This document shows positions 56,805 to 64,000 of a stretch of DNA of 64,000 nt, piece after piece (positions within the stretch are counted from its first letter, which is position 1; every line of letters begins with the position of its first letter). The stretch spans positions 3,100,001 to 3,164,000 of the forward strand of contig NZ_CP077369.1 in NCBI RefSeq assembly GCF_019048525.1, in the 5' to 3' direction. The stretch comes from Acinetobacter lwoffii. GTDB taxonomy: Bacteria; Pseudomonadota; Gammaproteobacteria; Pseudomonadales; Moraxellaceae. Both the position numbers and the translations under genes were made by a program. The notes below the pieces were generated by a model. It had not been told where the DNA came from and did not search any database. It saw only the letters and a program-made list of their open reading frames with translations.

Positions 56805-57398
56805 TTAGCTCTGGGCTTCTTTTAAAAACCCCGATGCAAATAAATTAAATGCATGTAAAGCCTCAGGGAGTACCTGCTCAGGATGTTCGCTAGAAGCCAC
56901 CCAGAGGGCTGCATTCATTGCAGCACCATTTAAAAATACCGCAGCAGCTTCCGGATCAACTGTTTTAATTCGATCTGCTACCAATAATTGCTCAACACAT
57001 TCACGCGTGGACTGCAAACATCTGTTTTGACTTGGCCAGTGTGCAGGATCACCCAATACCGCAGGCCCATCGCGCAATACAATGCGCTGGAATTCAGAGT
57101 TTAAGGCATTTTGAATATAGGTCCGCCCTTCCAGCATCAATCCTTCCCACAGATCATCAGGCTGCTCCAGATGTTGCTGCGCAGATGAAGCCATTTCCGA
57201 ATCGATCTGGTCGACCACTGCAGCAAATAAGCCTTTTTTATCACCAAAATGATGATACAGCGCACCACGAGTCAGCCCTGCTTCTGCCGTGAGCTTATCC
57301 ATTGAAGTGCCAGCATAACCATATTCCGCAAACGCACGGCGTGCCACTTCTATCAGTTTCTTGCGGGTTTCCGCCATCTTTTGTTCACGAACAGACAT
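56805..57398 (-). CDS. TetR-family transcriptional repressor
   Basis: A 197-residue TetR-type regulator. The DNA-binding domain KLIEVARRAFAEYGYAGTSM and LTAEAGLTRGALYHHFGDKK is canonical. The C-terminal ligand domain is of normal size. It is divergent from a RidA-family gene, and the 136-base gap carries two palindromes with the same half-site CATACG/CGTATG. Auto-repression and repression of ridA are therefore likely. The ligand is unknown. Confidence 0.93.
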   Translation of the reverse strand: MSVREQKMAETRKKLIEVARRAFAEYGYAGTSMDKLTAEAGLTRGALYHHFGDKKGLFAAVVDQIDSEMASSAQQHLEQPDDLWEGLMLEGRTYIQNALNSEFQRIVLRDGPAVLGDPAHWPSQNRCLQSTRECVEQLLVADRIKTVDPEAAAVFLNGAAMNAALWVASSEHPEQVLPEALHAFNLFASGFLKEAQS

Positions 57399-57430
57399 GA
57401 ATTACTTTACCTCATCATCATAAAAATTTT

Positions 57431-57457
57431 AATTGACATACGGACCGTATGTCAATT
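57431..57457. promoter_or_regulatory. TetR operator 1, perfect 27-base palindrome over the ridA promoter
   Basis: The 27 bases are a perfect palindrome around one central A; the half-site core is TTGACATACGG. The left arm contains TTGACA (57433-57438), a consensus -35 box. A TATGTT -10 follows 18 bases later (57457-57462), so a bound repressor would block polymerase. Confidence 0.82.
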
Positions 57458-57463
57458 ATGTTT

Positions 57464-57480
57464 ACATACGAAGCGTATGT
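57464..57480. promoter_or_regulatory. TetR operator 2
   Basis: ACATACGAAGCGTATGT shares the ACATACG/CGTATGT arms with operator 1. The centre is 28 bases from that of operator 1, so two dimers could bind on nearly the same face of the helix. Confidence 0.75.
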
Positions 57481-57534
57481 GAAAGTCAAGTTGCTTTCAC
57501 TCACTGATAAATTAGATATTGAATGAGAATAGAC

Positions 57535-57930
57535 ATGACTAGAACTGCGATATTTCCCCAAGACCGCCATGCCCTGTATGAACAGCATGGTTATTCTGCT
57601 GCGATCAAATCGGAAGACTTACTTTTTGTTTCTGGTCAGGTCGGTAGCCGTGAAGATGGCTCGCCTGAACCAGATTTTGAGAAGCAGGTAGAACGGGCTT
57701 TTGAAAACTTAGCTGCAACATTGGCAGCGGCTGGTTGTAGCTTCGACAATATTGTCGATGTCACTACTTTTCACACTGACCCCGAACGGCAGTTTGAAAG
57801 TATTATGAAAGTTAAACAACAAGTGTTTAATCAAAAGCCTTACCCAAACTGGACTGCGGTGGGCGTGACTTGGCTGGCAGGTTTTGATTTTGAAATTAAA
57901 GTGATTGCCTGTATTCCTCTCAGCGCTTAG
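57535..57930 (+). CDS. RidA family protein (YjgF/YER057c/UK114)
   Basis: RidA-family proteins deaminate reactive enamine/imine intermediates or have related roles. The 131-residue protein has GYSAAIKSEDLLFVSGQVG and VTTFHTDPERQF, and ends with WTAVGVTWLAGFDFEIKVIA. The canonical catalytic Arg (usually in an RxxV or PSRxxV context near residue 105) is replaced by NWTAVGV, so typical RidA deaminase activity is doubtful. An in-frame ATG at 57523 exists, but GAG is better placed for 57535. Likely controlled by the divergent TetR protein. Confidence 0.87.
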   Translation: MTRTAIFPQDRHALYEQHGYSAAIKSEDLLFVSGQVGSREDGSPEPDFEKQVERAFENLAATLAAAGCSFDNIVDVTTFHTDPERQFESIMKVKQQVFNQKPYPNWTAVGVTWLAGFDFEIKVIACIPLSA

Positions 57931-58042
57931 GTCATATCAGCACGTGCTTTAGGATTTGCTTCACAAGCTGAATTGCGATTGTTGATTCAGCTTAAAGTGC
58001 AATTCGGTATAATGGCGCATTCCTTGTAGTTATAGCCTCCTC

Positions 58043-58669
58043 ATGTCTGAAAAGTTAATTAATTCTCCTGTGAAGCATTGGTGTGAATTCGAGTTCATCT
58101 CAAAAACGGTGAAGAATCCCAACATTCATATCAAAGGGAATTATTCGTATTATTCGGCCTATTGGGATCAGGGGTTTGAGCGTTGTGTAGTGCGCTATCT
58201 GCATGATAAGCCTGCCACGCCTGAGAAGCCCATAGACCAGCTCTATATCGGTAATTTTGTCTGTTTTGGTGCTGAGTGCGTGATTATGATGGGTGGCAAT
58301 CAACTCCACCGTACCGACTGGATTTCAGCGTTTCCATTCGATACACGCAGTTTTGTACCTGCTGGCGATACTATTATTGGCGATGGCTGTTGGATTGGCT
58401 CACGCGCTTTGATTATGCAGGGTGTGAACCTTGGTGAAGGCGCGGTAGTGGCGACAGGCGCAGTCGTGACCAAAGATGTGCCACCTTATGCAGTTGTGGG
58501 CGGCGTACCTGCGAAAATTATTAAATACCGCTTCCCACAAGAAGATATCGAAAAACTGCTTTCCCTTAAAATTTATGATATCGATGAAAAGCAGTTTTTA
58601 AAGATGCGTGAGCAGTTGCAGACGGCTGAAATTAAGGAGTTATCCGATTTTTTAACTTTAGATTATTAG
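58043..58669 (+). CDS. CatB/Vat-like xenobiotic acetyltransferase
   Basis: A 208-residue hexapeptide-repeat acetyltransferase of the XAT group, which includes type B chloramphenicol and streptogramin acetyltransferases. FSYYSAYWDQGFE-like GNYSYYSAYWDQGFE at the N-terminus and the loop GGNQLHRTDWISAFPF place His89 as the catalytic residue. Left-handed beta-helix turns (IIGDGCWIGSRALIMQGVNL, GEGAVVATGAVVTKDVPPYA) and VVGGVPAKIIKYRF follow. Whether it acts on a drug or a cell metabolite is not known. A TATAAT (58008-58013) lies before the start. Confidence 0.88.
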   Translation: MSEKLINSPVKHWCEFEFISKTVKNPNIHIKGNYSYYSAYWDQGFERCVVRYLHDKPATPEKPIDQLYIGNFVCFGAECVIMMGGNQLHRTDWISAFPFDTRSFVPAGDTIIGDGCWIGSRALIMQGVNLGEGAVVATGAVVTKDVPPYAVVGGVPAKIIKYRFPQEDIEKLLSLKIYDIDEKQFLKMREQLQTAEIKELSDFLTLDY

Positions 58670-58960
58670 CTATTCATTCTTTTTTAAACTGTATGGTTTA
58701 AAGCTTGGCTTTGACTAAGTATTTTTAGGTTTGGTTGTAAATAAACCTGGCCTGTTTCGTCATCAATATAGGTAATTACATCACAAGCAATATAATTCTC
58801 GTATTGCTTGCCATATATATCTTGATATCTAATTCTAAATGTTCTTGTTAAATCCTCTATTCCATCATTTAGTTCCTGGGCCATTTGACCGTCAACATCA
58901 AATAATATAGTCATGATTTCTGCGTGTTCCAATTTATATTGTGTTTGTTGAAGGGCGAAT

Positions 58961-59986
58961 TCAAACATGAGGTGCGACAGTTTGAAAAGTCTTATGATAA
59001 TCAACAAGCTGAGCAAATTTCTCTAATGGTGTAAGCCAATCTAACGCTTTTCTAGGACGAGTATTCAGTGACATGGCAACTTGATTTAAATAATGCTGAT
59101 CTGCCTGATTTAAATCAATCCCTTTAGGTAAATATTGCCTAATTAAACCATTCATATTTTCGCATGTGCCTTTTTGCCAGGGTGAATGTGGGTCACAGAA
59201 ATATACATCTATGCCTAAATCTTCTTCAAGTATTTTATGTTCTGCCATCTCGCGTCCACGGTCATAGGTCAACGTTTTACGCAGTTCTGCAGGTAAATAT
59301 TTCAGAGCTTCAGTTAAAGCCTTGCGCACTGATTCTGCCTTTGCATCAGGTAATGTTGCCAAGATACAGAGCCGTGTATTTCGTTCAATAAGTGTTGCTA
59401 TCGAACTTTTATTGTCTTTACCTTTAATTAAATCAGCTTCCCAATGACCCGGTATTTTTCTTTCTTGAACTTCGGCTGGGCGCTCATGAATAGTTTTAAT
59501 ATCCTGTAATATAGAATCTTTTTTAGGTTCACCGTTAGCTTTTCGCTTTTTATTTTCATGACGTAGACAGGATAATAAGTCTTTTTTCAACTCACCCTTG
59601 GGTAATGCTCGTATCGTTGAATAAATCGTTGTATGGCTTACATTCATTGTTTGATCCAAATCAGGAAATGTCTTTAAACGCTTTGCTATTTGCTGAGGAG
59701 ACCATAAACAACGGATCGCTTCAACAATAAATTTCCAGAGGATTGAATCGATTTTGAGTTTTCTGTGACCACGTCTACGTCTAGCAAAAGTGTTATCAGA
59801 AGCATATCGAGCTTGATAAACGTCATTGATGCTATTTCTTTTAAGCTCACGATAGATCGTACTAGGATGTCTTTTAATAAGTTCAGCAAATTTTCTGGCT
59901 GAAAAGCCTTCTTTTCTTGACTCAAGCATTAATGCAGTACGATCTTCAAAGTTAAGATGATGGTATGACAATTTTATATACTCCAT
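58961..59986 (-). CDS. IS30-family transposase
   Basis: A 341-residue transposase. The helix-turn-helix region (FSARKFAELIKRHPSTIYRE) is followed by a DDE core: WEADLIKGKDNKSSIATLIE with the first Asp, LTYDRGREMAEHKILEED with the second Asp, and SPWQKGTCENMNGLIRQYLP with the Glu. The C-terminus FQTVAPHV reads through the left inverted repeat. Intact, so the element may be active. Confidence 0.94.
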   Translation of the reverse strand: MEYIKLSYHHLNFEDRTALMLESRKEGFSARKFAELIKRHPSTIYRELKRNSINDVYQARYASDNTFARRRRGHRKLKIDSILWKFIVEAIRCLWSPQQIAKRLKTFPDLDQTMNVSHTTIYSTIRALPKGELKKDLLSCLRHENKKRKANGEPKKDSILQDIKTIHERPAEVQERKIPGHWEADLIKGKDNKSSIATLIERNTRLCILATLPDAKAESVRKALTEALKYLPAELRKTLTYDRGREMAEHKILEEDLGIDVYFCDPHSPWQKGTCENMNGLIRQYLPKGIDLNQADQHYLNQVAMSLNTRPRKALDWLTPLEKFAQLVDYHKTFQTVAPHV

Positions 59987-60031
59987 AAACCCTTTAAATT
60001 AATTAGGTGGTTTATGTCGCACTTCAAGTTT
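58963..60031 (-). mobile_element. IS30-family element (ISAba125-like), boundaries approximate
   Basis: A 1026-base transposase ORF is flanked by imperfect inverted repeats AAACATGAGGTGCGACA (58963-58979) and the complement of AAACTTGAAGTGCGACA (60015-60031), 15 of 17 matching. I could not see a convincing target duplication, so the ends could be off by several bases. The transposase stop (58961-58963) lies at or just beyond the left repeat. It interrupts the reading frame of the surrounding gene. Confidence 0.85.
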
Positions 60032-60205
60032 TACTCTGCCAAGATATGGTTGGTCCTTACGATGTTTTATAAATAAATTTCTAGAAGTTCCACCTATATT
60101 TTTAATATTCAAAGTAAACTTGATAACTCTATCTTTATAATGATCGATTACATTTCCATCGTCATCACAAATAGGTTCATCATGAAGAAAGTTATCTGTT
60201 AACTG

Positions 60206-60219
60206 AAAACTGAAAACTG
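60206..60219. repeat. Tandem 7-base repeat (two AAAACTG copies) causing a frameshift
   Basis: Two AAAACTG units, preceded by TTAACTG, inside the coiled-coil gene. One unit fewer restores the frame. Confidence 0.75.
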
Positions 60220-60679
60220 TATTCAAAGTATGGTTGAACCTGAAAATGCTTCTGCTGAAGCTCCTCTTCATACACCCTAGCTAATCTTGACTGTTGCTCA
60301 ACTGAAGCTTTCATTTCTTGCACCTGCAATTCCAAAGCTTCAGTTGTTTTCTTTAGCTCTATTGCTTGCATATTTAGAGCCTCAGAATTTTGCTCAAGTC
60401 CTTTACCCTGTTGATAAAATCCTCTTACCAACCAAAAAAATGCCAAAGGTGCAAAAGCTCCCGCAATAAAATCACCGAATTCATTTAAGTTTGTAGGCAA
60501 TATCCCATTATGAATTTTAAAATAAATAAAAATAAGCCATGCAAAAGTTATTGCCCACGAAAGACAACTCCCTATATTCTTTTTAAACCATTTACCAATT
60601 TCATCATGTTTAGGCATTTTTTTAGAATTCATTCTCTTACATTTCAATTATTATAATCACACTCATTATTTTAAACATA

Positions 60680-60710
60680 AAAAAACCCACTCAATCGGAG
60701 CGGGTTTTTT
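60680..60710 (-). terminator. Terminator after tRNA-Met
   Basis: AAAAACCCACTC pairs with GAGCGGGTTTTTT around AATCG on the minus strand just 3' of the tRNA. Confidence 0.8.
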
Positions 60711-60717
60711 CAGAATA

Positions 60718-60794
60718 TGGTGGCTATGACGAGACTTGAACTTGTGACCCCCGCATTATGAGTGCGGTGCTCTAACCAACTGAGCTACATAGCC
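60718..60794 (-). tRNA. tRNA-Met(CAU), elongator
   Basis: A 77-base tRNA on the minus strand: GGCTATG acceptor, D-arm AGCTCAGTTGGTTAGAGC, anticodon loop CTCATAA (CAU), T-arm with TTCAAGT, and encoded CCA. The body resembles E. coli elongator tRNA-Met and lacks initiator features. Confidence 0.95.
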
Positions 60795-60870
60795 TTAAAC
60801 TGTGCGCGCATTATGGGATTTTCTGTAAATCACGTCAACCCCATATTGTGCTGTTTGATCAAAATTTGTT

Positions 60871-61245
<375 letters not shown>

Positions 61246-61270
61246 AGCGGCATAGTATCAAATATCGAGA

Positions 61271-61534
61271 CTAATTGCTTGATGTTTTTTGAGCAGTCAG
61301 TTTTTCATACTTGGCTTGCAGCTGTTCCTGCGTTTCGACATGATTCGGATCCAGTGGAATACAATCCACCGGACAGAACAACTGGCACTGCGGTTGATCA
61401 TGATGTCCGACGCACTCTGTACATAGGTCTGGATGAATCTCATAAATGAGTTCACCCATATAGATGGCCTCATTCGGGCATACAGGTTCACAGACATCAC
61501 AGTTAATACATTCATCGCTGATATATAAAGACAC
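61271..61534 (-). CDS. YfhL-type [4Fe-4S] ferredoxin
   Basis: An 87-residue ferredoxin with two clusters. The motif CINCDVCEPVCPNEAI is in the first half. The second is CTECVGHHDQPQCQLFCPVDCI, with an insertion between cysteines typical of the YfhL/Fdx family. The start is GTG at 61534, one base after the coaD stop (TAG at 61538-61536), so it is probably coupled to coaD. Longer in-frame starts overlap coaD. Electron partner unknown. Confidence 0.9.
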   Translation of the reverse strand: MSLYISDECINCDVCEPVCPNEAIYMGELIYEIHPDLCTECVGHHDQPQCQLFCPVDCIPLDPNHVETQEQLQAKYEKLTAQKTSSN

Positions 61535-61535
61535 G

Positions 61536-62045
<510 letters not shown>

Positions 62046-62166
62046 TTATGTAGAATCTTATTTTAGCAAAAACTTGTTTTTTTGGTGAATAATCCTCATT
62101 AATTTAAAAAACTTCACCTTATTTCTAGTTGCGGTACAATAGCAGCACGTTTGGAAGTATCAGATT

Positions 62167-62646
62167 ATGGCGAAAGCATCTATTGTAGTAAAAAAAAATA
62201 ATGGCGGTACCATTGCACTGAATAAACGTGCCCGCCACGATTATTTTATTGAAGAGAAATTTGAAGCGGGGCTTTCATTAAAAGGCTGGGAAGTCAAATC
62301 AATGCGCGCTGGTCGCATGACCATTGTAGAAAGTTATATTACCTTTAAAAATGGTGAAGCGTTCTTGTTTGGTGCACAGGTTCAGCCCTTGTTAAGTGCT
62401 TCGACCCATGTGGTGCCTGAAGCAACCCGTACCCGCAAACTGTTGCTGAATCGCCGTGAAATTGAAAAGTTGATGGGTGCGATTAACCAGAAAGGTTATT
62501 CCTGCGTTCCACTGGCCTGCTACTGGAAAGGTCCACATGCCAAGCTGGAAATTGCTCTGGTCAAAGGTAAGCAGCTCCATGACAAACGTGCCACCGAAAA
62601 AGACCGTGACTGGCAACGTGATAAAGCACGAATTTTCCATAAATAA
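62167..62646 (+). CDS. smpB: SsrA-binding protein SmpB
   Basis: SmpB carries tmRNA to stalled ribosomes for trans-translation. The 159-residue protein has [39 protein letters not shown], and a basic C-terminal tail ([20 protein letters not shown]) that occupies the decoding channel. The tmRNA gene itself is not in the window. Divergent from coaD. Confidence 0.98.
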   Translation: MAKASIVVKKNNGGTIALNKRARHDYFIEEKFEAGLSLKGWEVKSMRAGRMTIVESYITFKNGEAFLFGAQVQPLLSASTHVVPEATRTRKLLLNRREIEKLMGAINQKGYSCVPLACYWKGPHAKLEIALVKGKQLHDKRATEKDRDWQRDKARIFHK

Positions 62647-62666
62647 TGGATTAAAAATTGAATATA

Positions 62667-62697
62667 AAAAAACCTCCGCATTTGGAGGTTTTTTTAT
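62667..62697 (+). terminator. Intrinsic terminator after smpB
   Basis: AAAAAAACCTCC pairs with GGAGGTTTTTTT around GCATTT. It is symmetrical between convergent genes. Confidence 0.9.
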
Positions 62698-62701
62698 AAC
62701 T

Positions 62702-63262
62702 TTAAGCTTTGCCGCCCAGTCTTGCCAGAGTCAGGGCAATATATTCCCCAAACCAGAGCCCGGTTTTTAAATCGCCCTCAGGTGGAGTGACTTCTACCGG
62801 CGCATTATCTGACTGGGTCATAAGCCCCAAGAAGCTCGACATCCGATTCAGATCCGTCACTGCACGACCTGTCGGCATCAATGGCAATCCACTCCATAGC
62901 ATACCGTGCTGCATGGCAAACAGATTGATTTGCTGCAAGACCGCCAGCTTGTCGCCACTGAGTCCACCACCATTGGTAAAGGCTGCTGCCAGCTTACCCT
63001 GCCAGCTACGTGCCAGCCAGCGCTTGGAAGACTGTTCCATAAACAGCTTCATGGCAGAGGTCAGGCTACCCATATAGGTCGGACAACCAAAGATAATTGC
63101 ATCGGCGGCGTCTAGTACATCCCAGTCTATATGTTCGACATTCATCATATGCACCTGAACACCAGTTTCTCGCGCACCATCGGCAATAAAATTTGCCACT
63201 TTAGCCGTGTGTCCATAAGGACTGTGATAAACAATCGCAACAGATTTGGAAGATAGGGACAT
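62702..63262 (-). CDS. Flavodoxin-family NAD(P)H oxidoreductase (WrbA-like)
   Basis: A 186-residue flavodoxin-fold protein. SVAIVYHSPYGHTAKVANFI carries the FMN phosphate-binding loop, AIIFGCPTYMGSLTSAMKLF the second FMN-binding stretch, and FTNGGGLSGDK the third. This is closer to WrbA-type quinone reductases than to short-chain flavodoxins. The ATG at 63262 is preferred over an in-frame TTG at 63271. It lies 41 bases after the pgeF stop on the same strand, so it may be co-transcribed. Confidence 0.88.
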   Translation of the reverse strand: MSLSSKSVAIVYHSPYGHTAKVANFIADGARETGVQVHMMNVEHIDWDVLDAADAIIFGCPTYMGSLTSAMKLFMEQSSKRWLARSWQGKLAAAFTNGGGLSGDKLAVLQQINLFAMQHGMLWSGLPLMPTGRAVTDLNRMSSFLGLMTQSDNAPVEVTPPEGDLKTGLWFGEYIALTLARLGGKA

Positions 63263-63302
63263 AACGCTCAAAAGCCAAAAAATTCAGTTAAGTTTAACAT
63301 TT

Positions 63303-64000
63303 TCATGCCATAAACACGAATGTCGCCATACGCCCTGTTTTAGCTTCGCGGCGATAAGAGAAATATTCCTCTGCTTGACGATAAGAACACTGATCCCCAC
63401 CCAATACGGTATTTATGCCGTGTTGCTGCAAGATATAACGTGCAATTGCATACAGGTCGGCATAATATTTAGCTGCCTGTTCACCGACCTGAAATGCACT
63501 GTCCAGTTCAGGATATTTACCGCAAAAAGCTGCTTTTACTTCAGCACCAATTTCAAAACACGGCTGGCTAATTGCTGCCCCGAGCCAGGCCCAGGTCGGC
63601 GGAGTCTGCATAGCGGCAATGGTGTTTTCGACAATCCCACCCGCCAGACCACGCCAACCAGCATGCAAATTGGCAACTTCCGTACCTTTCGCATTCCCCA
63701 TTACTACAGGTAAACAGTCTGCAGTCATCATCATCAAGGCATGCACCTTGCGCTGCGTCACCAGACCATCTCCGACCAGTGCGGTAAATGGCATCTGCTC
63801 ATTAATGCTATGACAAATGGTGCTATGCGTCTGGGTCATCCAGGTAATCTTATCTACGCCAAAGGCAGCGAAATCCTGCAATAAAGCCATACGATGCTGT
63901 TGTACCCGTAGCGCATTATCCTGCACATGCAAGGCCAAGTTAAAACCTGCAAGCTCAGGCTGTGCGGATGGCTGTACTTTCGCATGGTGAACGCGAGTCT
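63303..64000 (-). CDS. pgeF: Polyphenol oxidase/peptidoglycan-editing PgeF (laccase domain), partial
   Basis: The frame stays open to the end of the window, so the N-terminus is outside. The visible residues include ELAGFNLALHVQDN, TQTHSTICHSI, MMTADCLPVVMG with the catalytic cysteine, and NLHAGWRGLAGGIVENTIAA with the histidine of the YfiH/LACC family. Members remove L-Ser-containing mistakes from peptidoglycan precursors or act as purine nucleosidases/phosphorylases. An internal TTG at 63938 is not the start. Confidence 0.93.
   Translation of the reverse strand, partial: TRVHHAKVQPSAQPELAGFNLALHVQDNALRVQQHRMALLQDFAAFGVDKITWMTQTHSTICHSINEQMPFTALVGDGLVTQRKVHALMMMTADCLPVVMGNAKGTEVANLHAGWRGLAGGIVENTIAAMQTPPTWAWLGAAISQPCFEIGAEVKAAFCGKYPELDSAFQVGEQAAKYYADLYAIARYILQQHGINTVLGGDQCSYRQAEEYFSYRREAKTGRMATFVFMA

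Larger units (their letters stand above)
58684..60632 (-). pseudogene. Membrane coiled-coil protein gene, broken by IS30 and a 7-bp duplication
   Basis: Read on the minus strand, the gene begins near 60632 with two membrane helices (LSWAITFAWLIFIYF and FIAGAFAPLAFFWLV). A coiled coil follows (about residues 75-125). At AAAACTGAAAACTG (60206-60219, plus strand) a tandem 7-base repeat shifts the frame and causes a stop at 60192. Removing one copy joins EYSF to QLTDNFLHDEPICDDDG in one frame. That frame runs into the IS30 element at about 60031 and seems to resume after it as FEFALQQTQYKLEH up to 58684. The family, helices followed by a coiled coil and SVEQQ, is widespread and uncharacterised. 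Confidence 0.7.

Noticed and set aside
58684..59016. Independent 110-codon gene
   Set aside because: Its first codons come from inside the IS30 end. It is better explained as the 3' part of the disrupted gene.

Overview
The window looks like a chromosomal segment of an Acinetobacter species (Gammaproteobacteria, Moraxellaceae). This is judged from AT-rich intergenic DNA, the familiar Acinetobacter gene set and sequence style (ahcY with an SAH riboswitch, carAB-greA, maeB, an RND pump pair, long-form aceA), and IS families common in the genus. The species cannot be fixed from the sequence alone. No prophage, CRISPR array or plasmid backbone is visible. Most of the window is core housekeeping DNA, with accessory material at about 39.6-40.5 kb and 55.3-60.7 kb.

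Layout. 0-6.8 kb: tail of an alanine/sodium symporter, radA, a Tim44-domain membrane protein, then a Fur-box-preceded trio (DUF3649, PepSY, DUF3325) and a Sel1-repeat protein. 6.9-10.3 kb: methyl-cycle genes, with a promoter and SAH riboswitch ahead of ahcY, a structured repeat, then metF and rsmE. 10.4-19.3 kb: a GGDEF-EAL protein with a degenerate GGDEF site, maeB, cca, and the overlapping pair pdxB-epmA. 19.4-28.1 kb: duplicated tRNA-Ser(UGA), greB, two lytic transglycosylases, an SCP2 protein, ttcA, a highly structured DnaA-box-rich intergenic region, htpX, a DUF4112 protein and mgtE. 28.2-38.1 kb: two tandem RND permeases without adaptor genes, aceA and a divergent LysR regulator. 38.2-43.6 kb: a CorC-type protein, an IS5-family element, and small uncharacterised proteins, including two paralogous four-helix membrane proteins on either side of tRNA-Leu(UAA). 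43.7-50.1 kb: folP, a GNAT acetyltransferase, ftsH, rlmE, yhbY, a DOMON-like gene and small genes. 50.2-55.3 kb: carA (TTG start, terminator-like leader), carB and greA. 55.3-60.7 kb: an IS4-family element sitting in the greA terminator, a TetR/RidA divergent pair with two palindromic operators, a CatB/Vat-like acetyltransferase, and a gene broken by both a 7-bp slippage repeat and an IS30 element. 60.7-64 kb: tRNA-Met, rnpB, ferredoxin-coaD, smpB, a flavodoxin-like gene and a partial pgeF.

Functional links. AhcY removes S-adenosylhomocysteine and MetF supplies methyl groups for remethylation, and the riboswitch ties ahcY expression to SAH. AceA and MaeB belong to growth on acetate, fatty acids or C4 acids. 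The rlmE-ftsH-folP order matches the E. coli cluster. The most useful non-textbook observations are the DnaA-box cruciform (23.6-23.8 kb), the nested terminators in the carA leader, the IS4 element splitting a terminator, the slippage-plus-IS30 pseudogene, and the paralogous membrane proteins around tRNA-Leu. I saw no clearly new multi-gene defence or biosynthetic system.
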